Shown: positions 27,959 to 41,542, counted from the first letter of the stretch. The stretch: 64,000 nt of DNA from DAIODI01 sp046349255 (GCA_046349255.1 JAXMCR010000003.1:1-64000); one strand, 5' to 3'. Notes: generated by a model from the letters alone, not told the origin. Translations and numbers: made by a program.

Positions 27959-29122
27959 TCAGCCGGGCGAGTACAGCCGTGCGAATCGGGAGCCCAGCCG
28001 GGTCAGGATCTCGTAGGGCGTCGTCCCGGCCCAGCGGGCGAGGTCGTCGACCGAGATGTGGTCGCCCAGAAGTTCGGCGCGGGCGCCGCGCCGGACGAAG
28101 TCCGGCGAGATGTCCGTCACGTCGATCGCGATGAGGTCCATCGAGACCCGGCCCGCGACGGGCGCGAGCTGGCCGCCGACGTAGACGAGGGCGGGCTCGG
28201 CGGCGGTGGCGTCGAGGTCCTCGCGCACCGGCTGGCTCGAGAGCGCGCGCGGCAGGCCGTCGGCATAGCCTGCGCCGACGATCGCGATGCGGGAGGGCCT
28301 CCGCGCCGTCCAGGTGGCGTTGTAGCCGACGGTCTCCCCAATCTTCAGGGTACGGACCTGCAGGATGTTCGCGTACAGACGGACGACCGGGCGCATCGGG
28401 TTCGGCCGGTTGGCGAACGGGTTGCCGCCGTAGAGCGCGATGCCGGGACGCACCAGGTCGCAGGCATAGCCGTTGGCGGCGAGCGTGCCGGGCGAGTTCG
28501 CGAGGCTCGCCCGCGCCTGGGGAAACAGCGCGCGGACGTCCTCGAACAGCGCCTGCTGGCGCTCGTTCATCTCGTGGCCCGGCTCGTCGGCGCAGGCGAA
28601 ATGGCTCATCGCCAGCGTCACCTCGAACGCGCCGAGGAGATCCTGACGGCGCGCCAGCGTCTGCGCCTCGTCCATGGGCATCCCGAGGCGGTTGAGGCCG
28701 GTGTCGACGTGCAGCGCGACCGGCAGCCGCCGCTCGAGCGCGCGGGCGACCGGCGCGTATTCCTCGGCTTCGGCGAGGCTCGCGAGCGCCGGAACAAGGC
28801 CGTAACGCAGATATTCGGGCCCCGTCTTCGGCAGGAGACCGTTCAGCACGATGATTTCGGCCTCCGGGAGATGGGCGCGCAGCTCTGCGCCCTCGCCGGG
28901 AAGTGCTACGAAGAAGGTCCGGCACCCGGCCTCCCAGAGGGCGGAGGCAACCGGCAGCATGCCGAGGCCATACGCGTTCGCCTTCACGGCGGCGCCGCAC
29001 GCCGCGGGCGCTGCCGCCTTCTGGAACATCGCGTAGTTCGACTTGAGCGCCGCAAGATCGATCGCAAGCGTTGCCGCCGCGAGATCGTGCGCAGACGCCA
29101 CCGGCCCCTCGTCCATGGTCAT
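27959..29122 (-). CDS. alr: alanine racemase
   Basis: 387 residues, PLP-dependent; converts L-alanine to D-alanine for peptidoglycan. PLP lysine K47 in AVKANAYGLG, the second catalytic residue is the Tyr in GETVGYNATW, and the C-terminal beta-domain is complete (RVSMDLIAIDVTD). Starts the leftward alr-mlaE-mlaF run. Confidence 0.95.
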   Translation of the reverse strand: MTMDEGPVASAHDLAAATLAIDLAALKSNYAMFQKAAAPAACGAAVKANAYGLGMLPVASALWEAGCRTFFVALPGEGAELRAHLPEAEIIVLNGLLPKTGPEYLRYGLVPALASLAEAEEYAPVARALERRLPVALHVDTGLNRLGMPMDEAQTLARRQDLLGAFEVTLAMSHFACADEPGHEMNERQQALFEDVRALFPQARASLANSPGTLAANGYACDLVRPGIALYGGNPFANRPNPMRPVVRLYANILQVRTLKIGETVGYNATWTARRPSRIAIVGAGYADGLPRALSSQPVREDLDATAAEPALVYVGGQLAPVAGRVSMDLIAIDVTDISPDFVRRGARAELLGDHISVDDLARWAGTTPYEILTRLGSRFARLYSPG

Positions 29123-29352
29123 CCCCTCACCGCAATCGTCCCCGCAGCCATGAAAACAGCGGAATCCGGCGAAGATGCGGTCTCCCCTGCCACAAAATGA
29201 CCGTCGAGTTGCCCATCCGCAACAGAACCGTCACTTTGCACGCACGACGGCCCGCGCGCCGTTGCTGTGCGCCCAAATCTTCGGCACTTTCCGGCCTCGG
29301 GAGGCCGGACTCGCGGCCCGAGTCCCGACCTTGATCACAGGGGTAGAGAATC

Positions 29353-29979
29353 ATGAAACGCATCATCGTCGCCGCCTTGAGCGCCGTGGCGCTTGCGGCT
29401 GCCGTCGCGACTCCCGCGATGGCACAGGCGCAGGCCCAGTCCCGCGCGAGCTGCTTCTTCCTCGGGTGCCTGTTCCAGAATGGCGGCAGCCAGTCCTACG
29501 GCGGCCAGGGCTATGGCTACGCCAAGTCGACCAAGACCACCGTTCCGTTTGCGGACAAGAAGTACCGCCCGGGCTCGATCATCATCAAGACGCCCGAGCG
29601 CGCACTCTATTATGTGCTCCCCGACGGCAAGGCCTACCGCTACCGCGTCGGCGTGGGCCGCGAAGGCTTCCAGTGGTCGGGCAACTCGAAGATCGTGCGC
29701 AAGGCCGAGTGGCCGGATTGGCGTCCGCCGGCGGAGATGATCAAGCGCGAGGCGGCGAAGGGCCACATCATCCCCGACTACATGCCCGGCGGTCCGACCA
29801 ATCCGCTCGGCGCGCGCGCCCTCTACATCGGCGGCACCGTCTATCGCATCCATGGGACCAACGCGGCGGAGACCATCGGCGGCGCGGTGTCGTCCGGATG
29901 CATCCGCATGCTGAACAACGACGTGATCGATCTCTACGGCTACGTGAAGGTCGGCAGCCCGGTCTACGTCTACCAGTGA
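29353..29979 (+). CDS. L,D-transpeptidase (YkuD domain)
   Basis: 208 residues, exported: signal peptide 1-24 ending AMA. The YkuD catalytic motif is complete: H168 in RIHGTN and C183 in SSGCIRM, the His-Cys pair that forms 3-3 peptidoglycan cross-links or anchors lipoproteins. Between signal and domain is a short Gly/Ser/Tyr-rich linker. Isolated gene with two hairpins behind it. Confidence 0.92.
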   Translation: MKRIIVAALSAVALAAAVATPAMAQAQAQSRASCFFLGCLFQNGGSQSYGGQGYGYAKSTKTTVPFADKKYRPGSIIIKTPERALYYVLPDGKAYRYRVGVGREGFQWSGNSKIVRKAEWPDWRPPAEMIKREAAKGHIIPDYMPGGPTNPLGARALYIGGTVYRIHGTNAAETIGGAVSSGCIRMLNNDVIDLYGYVKVGSPVYVYQ

Positions 29980-29988
29980 GGTTTAGGC

Positions 29989-30016
29989 GAGAGCGGTCCG
30001 GAGACGGATCGCTCTC
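29989..30016 (+). terminator. stem-loop directly after L,D-transpeptidase
   Basis: GAGAGCGGTCC pairs with GGATCGCTCTC (11 bp including one G-T), loop of six bases. Ten bases after the stop, no T-run, so a weak or RNA-stability element rather than a standard terminator. Confidence 0.55.
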
Positions 30017-30044
30017 CTCGCAGCAAACGGCACCCTGAAACGGA

Positions 30045-30078
30045 AAGAGCCCCGGCGCCTAAAGCAGCCGGGGCTCTT
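30045..30078. terminator. bidirectional rho-independent terminator
   Basis: Perfect 12-bp stem (AAGAGCCCCGGC / GCCGGGGCTCTT) with a 10-base loop, T-rich on the plus side (CTTGTCTTTG) and ending in TTTCCG on the other. Lies between the convergent L,D-transpeptidase and histone-like genes and can serve both. Confidence 0.85.
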
Positions 30079-30103
30079 GTCTTTGAAGAGCTTGGAAGGA
30101 AGC

Positions 30104-30217
30104 TTACTTCTTCTTCGCAGCCTTCTTCGCAGGCTTCTTGGCAGCCTTCTTCGCAGGCTTCTTGGCCGCCTTCTTAGCGGCCTTCTTCGCCGGAGCTTTC
30201 TTCGCTGCAGTTGCCAT
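30104..30217 (-). CDS. 37-residue histone-H1-like Ala/Lys repeat protein
   Basis: Very short protein made almost only of Ala, Lys and Pro, in repeats of AAKKPAKK form after MATAAKKAP. It resembles the C-terminal tails of eukaryotic H1 and bacterial HU-like or Hc1-type nucleoid proteins. GGGAGA 7 bases before the ATG and the terminator behind it show a real gene. Strong positive charge implies DNA or RNA binding; no folded domain is present. Confidence 0.75.
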   Translation of the reverse strand: MATAAKKAPAKKAAKKAAKKPAKKAAKKPAKKAAKKK

Positions 30218-30292
30218 CCGTGAATCTCCCCGAATGATGTGGGTCATAGGAAACGCTTGAAGCACTTCACCCGACGTGTCGCCATACCCCGA

Positions 30293-30543
30293 GACTCGAA
30301 AGCATGAGTCACATGACGAGACGTCATGATTCATCACATGCATTGATTCTTCGATTCTGCAAGATGAAACACGCTCGATGCATCATCGAAGCGCAAATTT
30401 TTTGGTCGAACGTGTTGCTGCAACATCAATCGAGAGCGTCTTCGTCTCATCTTGAAGCAGCGCATCCATCTTCGCTTCATCGATCAGAGAAGTCTTCGAG
30501 TCGGTCTTCGCGAGTGATTCGTCCGTATGCGATGCGTCGAGTC
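30293..30543. other. non-coding stretch with clustered GANTC sites
   Basis: No coding-like frame between the histone-like gene and the channel gene (30218-30604). It contains eight GANTC sites (30293, 30306, 30328, 30345, 30353, 30498, 30516, 30539) and many TCTTCG and TCGA words. GANTC is methylated by CcrM in alphaproteobacteria. About one site would be expected by chance in this length at even base use. Possible cell-cycle-regulated promoter; nothing else recognised. Confidence 0.6.
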
Positions 30544-30604
30544 GCTCGATCGAAGAGCTTCAAAAGCCTTTCGATGCGCGTGTAGAGGCGACCGCGAACG
30601 GCAG

Positions 30605-31117
30605 TCAGCGCTCCGATTGGCGCTTGGTGACCTCGCCGTTGCGCGTGCGACGCTGCCGACGGTGCTCAAGCGCCTCGTGCTGGTAGCGTGAGACGAGCGC
30701 CATGAGCACGCTCGTCGACCAGGCGAACGTCAGAAGGCCCGACATCGCGATGGCGCCTTCGAGATTGCGCCACCGGAAGGGCAGATTGATGTTGCTGCCC
30801 AGCGTCACGTACTCGAGGAGCGTGAAGTAGAAGGAGTCGGACGCATCCTTGACGGCGCCCGTGATGTAGAAGAACGCGGACCAGATGCCGACTTCCAGGA
30901 AGTGGACCGTGACGATGAGCAGCGCCGCGACGATCAGCGTGGCGATGCCGAAGCGACGCAGGTCGCGCTTGGTGAGCCACTCATCGAACTGCTCGGCCAT
31001 CTGCATGGTCGAAACCATGCCGGTGCCGTGGACGATCATGGTGAGGGCAAGCAGGAACACCATGGCCGCGATCTGGTCGCCGGCAAAGAACACGTTGAAC
31101 TCGTCGGGATGCGTCAT
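30605..31117 (-). CDS. ion-channel-like membrane protein without the potassium filter
   Basis: 170 residues: membrane segment ~13-33, a second ~57-80, a pore-helix-like stretch 92-108 and a last segment ~121-142, then a basic Arg/Lys tail. This is the 2-TM potassium channel layout, but the TxGYGD selectivity filter reads TLGSNINLP (105-113). Selective potassium flow is therefore unlikely. Related Rhizobiales proteins are commonly labelled two-pore channel family. Confidence 0.65.
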   Translation of the reverse strand: MTHPDEFNVFFAGDQIAAMVFLLALTMIVHGTGMVSTMQMAEQFDEWLTKRDLRRFGIATLIVAALLIVTVHFLEVGIWSAFFYITGAVKDASDSFYFTLLEYVTLGSNINLPFRWRNLEGAIAMSGLLTFAWSTSVLMALVSRYQHEALEHRRQRRTRNGEVTKRQSER

Positions 31118-31199
31118 GGATCGCCTGCCTTGTGCTGTCTCCCGAGTCGCATAGCCGCATGCGATCCCGGCGGAAAGGGGGCCGGCTTAGCCGCAAATG

Positions 31200-31226
31200 A
31201 AAACGCCCGGCTGCGAGAGCCGGGCG
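31200..31226 (-). terminator. rho-independent terminator after nrdJ
   Basis: On the minus strand CGCCCGGCT and AGCCGGGCG form a perfect 9-bp stem with a 5-base loop followed by TTTTCATTT, 28 bases past the nrdJ stop. Confidence 0.88.
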
Positions 31227-31254
31227 CGGTGTGCGTATCGAGAAGTCTCCGCGA

Positions 31255-34986
<3,732 letters not shown>

Positions 34987-35273
34987 TGCCCTTCGTATCC
35001 TTCTCGACCTTCTTCCGAAGCCCGCCGATGGCGGACCCCACCTCCAGCGACCGGTCGCACAGCCGAAACGTGTCGATCGCAACCGGAGCGCGATAGCCCC
35101 GGAGACTCCTCGACCGTCGGCTGGCGCTCCAGCGCCACCGAACGCACACGCATCCCCGTCGAGAAACAGCGCCTTGAGCACCGATTCTCTTGTACCGACT
35201 TGTGTTTTTGGTTGGCGGTTTTGGCCGCTCCTGCTGGCGATCCGGACCCCCATCCGGTCGCCACCCCGTCGTC

Positions 35274-35351
35274 ACGCTATAGAGAGTATCACTTACGCCA
35301 GCCTCGTCAATACCTAGTGTGTTAACGAAGCGCTAACACCAGATATAGTGT
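35274..35351 (-). promoter_or_regulatory. three NrdR-like boxes in phase
   Basis: Compared with ACACTATATATAGTGT, 35336-35351 (ACACCAGATATAGTGT) and 35274-35289 (ACGCTATAGAGAGTAT) match strongly, and 35305-35320 matches more weakly (10 of 16). Centres are exactly 31 bp apart, about three DNA turns, the spacing NrdR repressor tetramers use. They lie upstream of nrdJ in the gap shared with the NDUFA12 gene. Confidence 0.75.
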
Positions 35352-35369
35352 CCACAGCTTGACCAGCAG

Positions 35370-35378
35370 TGTGGATAA
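35370..35378 (-). promoter_or_regulatory. DnaA box
   Basis: TGTGGATAA, the exact complement of TTATCCACA, 18 bases past the last NrdR-like box. A single consensus site in a nucleotide-reductase promoter may couple nrdJ to replication control, as known for nrd genes in E. coli. Confidence 0.55.
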
Positions 35379-35495
35379 CCCCTAGTCCATCCGATTCTCT
35401 GCTGTCCCGCAAGCGCCCGGTTCTGCTGCCTCTGGACGCCCGCATGGCGATCCGCCATAGTCCGCCGCGTTCACCACGCCGACTGGGGAAAACGT

Positions 35496-35879
35496 GTGAA
35501 AAACCTGCTCCTGCAGCTCTTCACCTGGTGGAACGGGGCGACCATGGGCACCCGATTCTTCACCCGCCGCCACGGCCAGCGCGTGGGCGAGGACCAGTTC
35601 GGCAACACCTACTACCAGACCGCCGACCGGAAGCGCCGCTGGGTGATCTACAACGGCTACGCCGAAGGCTCCGCCGTGCCGCCCGGCTGGTACGGCTGGC
35701 TGCACTACACGGCCGACCAGCCCCCGGTGAACGACAGTTACACGCCGCGCGACTGGCAGAAGCCGCATCAGCCCAATCCCACGGGCACGCCCAGGGCCTA
35801 TCGGCCGCCGGGAAGCCTCGTCAATCCGCACCCGCAAGCGCAGGGCGAACCGTCCTACACGGCCTGGACGCCGAAGTGA
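35496..35879 (+). CDS. NADH:ubiquinone oxidoreductase NDUFA12-like subunit
   Basis: 127 residues of the NDUFA12 (B17.2) family, an accessory subunit of complex I kept in alphaproteobacteria and mitochondria. Features: GTRFFTRRHGQRVGEDQFGNTYY and RRWVIYNGYAEGSAVPPGWYGWLHY. GTG start at 35496. Followed by mlaD after one base. Confidence 0.93.
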   Translation: MKNLLLQLFTWWNGATMGTRFFTRRHGQRVGEDQFGNTYYQTADRKRRWVIYNGYAEGSAVPPGWYGWLHYTADQPPVNDSYTPRDWQKPHQPNPTGTPRAYRPPGSLVNPHPQAQGEPSYTAWTPK

Positions 35880-35880
35880 C

Positions 35881-36444
35881 ATGAAACAGAATCTCATGGA
35901 AACGGCCGTCGGGGCGCTGGTGATCGCCATCGCCGCCGGCTTCTTCCTGTTCGTCTACACGACGACCGGCATGGGCAAGGGCACCACGGGCTATCACCTC
36001 ACGGCGAAGTTCAAGAACGTCGAGGGAATCAACGTCGGCTCCGACGTCCGGCTCTCGGGAATCAAGGTCGGCTCGGTCGTCGCCCAGGACCTCGATCCGA
36101 AGACGTTCGATGCGAAGCTCACCTTCGCAGTCGACCCCAAAGTGCAGCTCCCGGACGATTCGACCGCCAAGATCACCAGCGAGGGCCTGCTCGGCGGCAA
36201 GTTCATCGCGCTCGAACCCGGCGGCAGCGACACCATCCTCAAGGATGGCGACGTGATGACCTACACGCAGGGCGCCCTCGACATCTGGCAGATCGTCTCC
36301 GACTACATGTTCTCCAACAAGAACAAGGGCTCGGACGGCGGTTCTTCAGATGGCGGTTCAACCGGCGGCTCGTCCTCCGGCGGCGACGGAAGCAGCGGCG
36401 GTGCGCAGCCGCCCGCATCCTCGGGGCAGGGCACGAGCCAGTGA
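35881..36444 (+). CDS. mlaD: Mla phospholipid-binding MCE protein
   Basis: 187 residues: one N-terminal membrane anchor (~7-30), an MCE domain with FKNVEGINVGSDVRLSGIKVGSV and SEGLLGGKFIALEPGGS, then a Gly/Ser-rich tail. Binds phospholipid in the periplasm for MlaFE. GTG start of the next gene overlaps its stop by 4 bases. Confidence 0.93.
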   Translation: MKQNLMETAVGALVIAIAAGFFLFVYTTTGMGKGTTGYHLTAKFKNVEGINVGSDVRLSGIKVGSVVAQDLDPKTFDAKLTFAVDPKVQLPDDSTAKITSEGLLGGKFIALEPGGSDTILKDGDVMTYTQGALDIWQIVSDYMFSNKNKGSDGGSSDGGSTGGSSSGGDGSSGGAQPPASSGQGTSQ

Positions 36445-37220
36445 CGGTCCCCGCCGAACCGGCGGCCGGACGTCAGACCTGGGACGCCCGCTCGTACGAC
36501 CAGAACGCACGATTCGTGTCGGACCTCGCCGGCGAGGTTCTGGCGTGGCTCGACCCGAAGCCCGGCGAGCGCATCCTCGACCTCGGCTGCGGCGATGGTG
36601 TCCTGACCGAGGCGCTCGCAAAGGCGGGCGCTGATGTGGTGGGCGTCGACGTCAGCGACAGCCTCCTCGACGCCGCGAAGGCGCGCGGCCTCGACGTGCG
36701 CAAGGGCGACGGCCAGTCGCTTCCGTTCGCAGATGAATTCGACGCGGTGTTCTCGAACGCCGCGCTCCACTGGATGACGAACGCTGAAGCCGTGGTGGCG
36801 GGCGTCCATCGCGCGCTGAAGCGGGGAGGCCGTTTTGTCGCCGAATTTGGCGGGCACGGAAACGTCGCGGCGATCGTGACCGCGATGCGGGCCACGGCGC
36901 TCCGGCGCGGCGGCGATGCGGCGCTCGCCGGTCCGTGGTTCTTTCCCACTCCCGAGGTCTACGGGGACATGCTCCAGCGCGCAGGCTTCACCGTGAAGCG
37001 AATCGGCCTTTACCCGCGCCCGACCCGTCTCAAGACGGGGATGGCTGCGTGGCTGAAGGTGTTCCGCGCGCCGTTCTTCGAGCAGTACGGCGCTGCGGCC
37101 GACGACGTGCTGGGCGAGGTCGAATCGCTTTTGAAGCCGTGCCTGTGCGACGCGCACGGCAACTGGACGGCCGACTACGTCCGACTGCGGGTCGAGGCCG
37201 TCAAGGGAGCCTCGGCGTGA
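36441..37220 (+). CDS. class I SAM-dependent methyltransferase
   Basis: 259 residues. SAM-binding motif I ILDLGCGDGVLTEAL and VVGVDVSDSLLDAAKARG, then FDAVFSNAALHWM, a pattern shared with trans-aconitate methyltransferase-like enzymes. Substrate unknown. GTG start; overlaps mlaD and the DUF2155 gene by 4 bases each, so coupled. Confidence 0.85.
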   Translation: MTVPAEPAAGRQTWDARSYDQNARFVSDLAGEVLAWLDPKPGERILDLGCGDGVLTEALAKAGADVVGVDVSDSLLDAAKARGLDVRKGDGQSLPFADEFDAVFSNAALHWMTNAEAVVAGVHRALKRGGRFVAEFGGHGNVAAIVTAMRATALRRGGDAALAGPWFFPTPEVYGDMLQRAGFTVKRIGLYPRPTRLKTGMAAWLKVFRAPFFEQYGAAADDVLGEVESLLKPCLCDAHGNWTADYVRLRVEAVKGASA

Positions 37221-37669
37221 GGCGCGGCATCGCCGTGATTCTCGCCGGGCTACCGGCCGTCGCGGGAACGCCGGCGCTCGCCGACCCGATCAAGAACCCG
37301 ATCGCCGTGTTCGCCGGTCTCGACAAGGTGACGGGCGGCATCACCTCCTTCGAGGTCCCGGTTGACCAGACGCACCAGTTCGGCACGCTCACCGTGCGCC
37401 CGCGCGTGTGCTACTCGCGCCCGGTCACCGAGGAACCGAAGACGACGTCGTTCGTCGAGATCGACGAGACCAACAAGGCCGGCAAGTCCGGTCGCGTCTT
37501 CTCCGGCTGGATGTTCGCCGAGAGCCCGGGCCTCAATGCGCTGGAGCACCCCGTCTACGACGTGTGGCTCACCGGCTGCAAGGATCCGAACGCGCCGAAG
37601 CCCGTCCAGGAAGCCCCGCCGGCCCAGGACGGCAGCGACAAGAAGGCGATCCCGCAGGACAACGACTGA
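37217..37669 (+). CDS. DUF2155 periplasmic protein
   Basis: 150 residues with an N-terminal signal peptide (cleavage near ALA-D). DUF2155 features: KNPIAVFAGLDKVTGGITSF, FGTLTVRPRVCYSRPVTEEPKT, FSGWMFAESPGLNALEHPVYDVWLTGCKD. The two cysteines may pair. Found beside NDUFA12 in this clade; function unknown. GTG start. Confidence 0.9.
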   Translation: MRRGIAVILAGLPAVAGTPALADPIKNPIAVFAGLDKVTGGITSFEVPVDQTHQFGTLTVRPRVCYSRPVTEEPKTTSFVEIDETNKAGKSGRVFSGWMFAESPGLNALEHPVYDVWLTGCKDPNAPKPVQEAPPAQDGSDKKAIPQDND

Positions 37670-37672
37670 CGC

Positions 37673-38332
37673 CTAAAGCGTCGTCGCGCCTTCAGCCGCC
37701 GCGATCACGGCGGCAGGGTCGTCGTCCTTCCTGAAGGCGAAGAAGTCCGCATCCTTCTCGATCGCCGCCTCGAGCAGGCGATGGTAGTCGGCGCGCGCGA
37801 CCTCGACCGCGCCGAACTGCTTCAGGTGTTCGGTGATGAACTGCGCGTCGAGCAGCGTGTAGCCGCCGGCGTTGAGGCGCGCGACGAGATGGACGAGCGC
37901 CACCTTGCTGGCATCGGTGGCCGTCGAGAACATCGACTCCCCGAAGAACGCCGCGCCGAGCCGCACGCCGTAGAGACCGCCGACGAGCGCGCCGTTCTTC
38001 CAGGCCTCCACCGAGTGGCAGCACCCCATGCGGTGCAGCTGCGTGTAGAGCGAGCGGATGCGGGCGTTGATCCAGGTGTTGGAGCGGTTCGGTCCGCGCG
38101 CCGCGCAGCCCTCGATCACCCGGTCGAAGGCGGTGTCGATGCGCACCTCGTACGTCTTCTTGCGCAACTGCTTCCTGAGGCTGTGGCTGATGTGGAACGT
38201 GTCGAGCGGGATCACCCCGCGCAGTTCCGGTTCCACCCAGTAGAGCGCGTTGTCCTCGGCGCTCTCCGCCATGGGGAAGATGCCGGCCGAATAGGCGCGC
38301 AGCAGGATCTGTGGCGTGATCGTCGTCGACAT
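37673..38332 (-). CDS. aat: leucyl/phenylalanyl-tRNA-protein transferase
   Basis: 219 residues, adds Leu or Phe to N-terminal Lys/Arg of proteins for N-end rule degradation. Motifs: LLRAYSAGIFPM, YWVEPELRGVIPLD, THSVEAW-type HSVEAWKNGALVGGLYGV and GESMFS. Complete. Converges with the DUF2155 gene 3 bases away. Confidence 0.95.
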   Translation of the reverse strand: MSTTITPQILLRAYSAGIFPMAESAEDNALYWVEPELRGVIPLDTFHISHSLRKQLRKKTYEVRIDTAFDRVIEGCAARGPNRSNTWINARIRSLYTQLHRMGCCHSVEAWKNGALVGGLYGVRLGAAFFGESMFSTATDASKVALVHLVARLNAGGYTLLDAQFITEHLKQFGAVEVARADYHRLLEAAIEKDADFFAFRKDDDPAAVIAAAEGATTL

Positions 38333-38385
38333 CGGCAGCGGGTTCGGAAATGCCGCGACGCCCGGCGCGCCGCAACCACTAAACG

Positions 38386-39726
<1,341 letters not shown>

Positions 39727-39730
39727 CGGA

Positions 39731-40273
39731 TCAGCCGATGACGAGCAGCGGCTCGTCGTACTCGACGGGCTGGGAGTCGGCGACGAGGATCTCCAGCACC
39801 TTGCCGGAGCGCGGCGCGGCGATCTGGTTCATCGTCTTCATCGCCTCGATGATGAGCAGCGTCTGACCCTGCTTCACCTCCTGGCCGACCTCGATGAAGG
39901 CCGCAGCACCGGGCGCCGGCGCCCGATACGCGGTGCCGACCATCGGCGAGCGCACGGTGCCGGGATGCGGTTCGGCCGCAGCCTTTCCTGTCGCTGCGGG
40001 GGCCACGGCCTGCGGCGGCGGCGTGTGCGCGAGGTGATGTCCGACCGGACCATGGGTGACGACACCGGACACTGCGTGGTGGCGCGCCACGCGCACGCGA
40101 AAGCCGTCGCGCTCGACCTCGATCTCGGTGAGCCCCGTCTCGTTCAGGAGTTCCGCGAGGCTGCGGATCACCGCGCCGTCGTCCTGCGCCGGGACGGACG
40201 TTCCGTTCGATCCGCGCGCCTTGCGCTGCGGTGCAGCCTTCCCCGCCTTGGTCGAGGTCTTCGCTCGCGCCAT
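39731..40273 (-). CDS. accB: biotin carboxyl carrier protein
   Basis: 180 residues. N-terminal Lys/Arg-rich region (1-30), Ala/Pro linker, then the biotinyl domain with the target K146 in EAMKTMNQI. Start ATG 40273 (MARAKTSTKAG) preferred over an upstream GTG. Partner accC next. Confidence 0.96.
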   Translation of the reverse strand: MARAKTSTKAGKAAPQRKARGSNGTSVPAQDDGAVIRSLAELLNETGLTEIEVERDGFRVRVARHHAVSGVVTHGPVGHHLAHTPPPQAVAPAATGKAAAEPHPGTVRSPMVGTAYRAPAPGAAAFIEVGQEVKQGQTLLIIEAMKTMNQIAAPRSGKVLEILVADSQPVEYDEPLLVIG

Positions 40274-40284
40274 GGTCACTCCCC

Positions 40285-40737
40285 TCACGCCGCCTTCGAC
40301 TTCACGAGCCCGGCGACCGCCTCCAGAGCCAATTCGTAGCCGCGGGCCCCGAACCCGCAGATCACTCCCGTCGCCACCGGCGACACGTAGCTGTGGTGGC
40401 GGAACGGCTCGCGCTTGTAAATGTTCGACAGGTGAACTTCCACCACCGGGATCGACAGCATCTTCAGCGCGTCGTGCACCGCGACCGACGTGTGCGTGTA
40501 GGCGGCGGCGTTGAGGATCACCGCGGCGGCGCGCGAGCGCGCCTCCTGGACCCAGCTCACGAGGTCGCTTTCCTGGTTCGTCTGGCGGAACTCGATCGCG
40601 AGGTCGTGCTCGGCTGCGACGAGCCGGCAGCGCTGCTCGATGCCGGCCAGCGTTTCCGCTCCGTACACGTCCTTCTCCCGCTCGCCGAGCAGGTTGAGGT
40701 TCGGACCGTTGAGGACGTAAACCGGTTTCGACGTCAC
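40285..40737 (-). CDS. aroQ: type II 3-dehydroquinate dehydratase
   Basis: 150 residues, shikimate pathway. LNGPNLNLLGERE with the flexible loop, QTNQESDL, NAAAYTHTSVAVHDAL, VHLSNIYKREPFRHHSYVS: the full family signature. 11 bp before accB. Confidence 0.97.
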   Translation of the reverse strand: MTSKPVYVLNGPNLNLLGEREKDVYGAETLAGIEQRCRLVAAEHDLAIEFRQTNQESDLVSWVQEARSRAAAVILNAAAYTHTSVAVHDALKMLSIPVVEVHLSNIYKREPFRHHSYVSPVATGVICGFGARGYELALEAVAGLVKSKAA

Positions 40738-40765
40738 GGCGCGCGCTCGACCACCCGATGTGACG

Positions 40766-41542
40766 TCAGCAGTACTTGCAGCCGCCGGACGAGCGGACCT
40801 GGCTCACCGCCTCGGCCAGCGAGTCGTAGCCCATGGCGCCGGGGATGAGCTGCTGGTCGATGATGAACGCCGGTGTTCCGTCGATGCCGAGCGCGTTGGC
40901 GATCGAGTGGTTGTTCTCGATGCGCTCGGTCACCGCCTTGTCCTGCATGTCGGCCTTGAGCTTGTCGACGTCGAGGCCGACCGACTTCGCGATCTCGAAG
41001 ATCGCTGCCTCGCTCAGCGCGCCCTTGTGCTCCATCAGCGCGAGGTGGAATTCCTTGTACTTGCCCTGCTTGTCGGCCGCGAGCGCAGCGTGCGAGGCGA
41101 CCACCGACGTCGGCCCGAGGATCGGGAACTCCTTGATGACGAGACGCAGCTCCTTGTCGTTGTCGATGAGCTTCATCACGTCGGGCAGCGACCGTTTGCA
41201 GTAGCCGCAGTTGTAGTCCATGAACTCGACGACTGTGACGTTGCCCTTCGGGTTCCCCATCACGAGGTCGCCCGTGCTGCGGTAGAGCGCATCGGCCTTC
41301 GAGGCGATCGTCGTCTGCACCGCCTGGGCCTGCTGGTCGCGCTCCTTCTTGTCGAGTTCCTGCAGCACGTCGCGCAGCACTTCCGGGTTCTGCATCAGGT
41401 AGTCGCGCACCCGCTTGCCGAACGCCTCGTCGGAGAGGTCGGCGTTCTGCGCCTTGAGCGCGGGGGAGGCGATCAACATGGGCGCAGCGACCGCCAGCAG
41501 CGCCAGAAGGCCGGTGCGGCGAAGATTCTTCCGCGGTGTCAT
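40766..41542 (-). CDS. DsbA-family thiol oxidoreductase
   Basis: 258 residues, periplasmic: signal ~1-31, then a helical region, then a DsbA/Com1-like thioredoxin fold with C112GYC115 and cis-Pro in GTPAF. Unusual C terminus GGCKYC. GAGGAG precedes ATG 41542. Part of the M48-dsbA-aroQ-accBC run; likely oxidises or isomerises exported proteins. Confidence 0.9.
   Translation of the reverse strand: MTPRKNLRRTGLLALLAVAAPMLIASPALKAQNADLSDEAFGKRVRDYLMQNPEVLRDVLQELDKKERDQQAQAVQTTIASKADALYRSTGDLVMGNPKGNVTVVEFMDYNCGYCKRSLPDVMKLIDNDKELRLVIKEFPILGPTSVVASHAALAADKQGKYKEFHLALMEHKGALSEAAIFEIAKSVGLDVDKLKADMQDKAVTERIENNHSIANALGIDGTPAFIIDQQLIPGAMGYDSLAEAVSQVRSSGGCKYC

Noticed and set aside
34987..35253. N-terminal extension of NrdJ
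   Set aside because: No homology to the family; MRIERR is the usual start.
34987..35270. cobalamin riboswitch before nrdJ
   Set aside because: Searched for the conserved B12-box GCCACTG and saw none.
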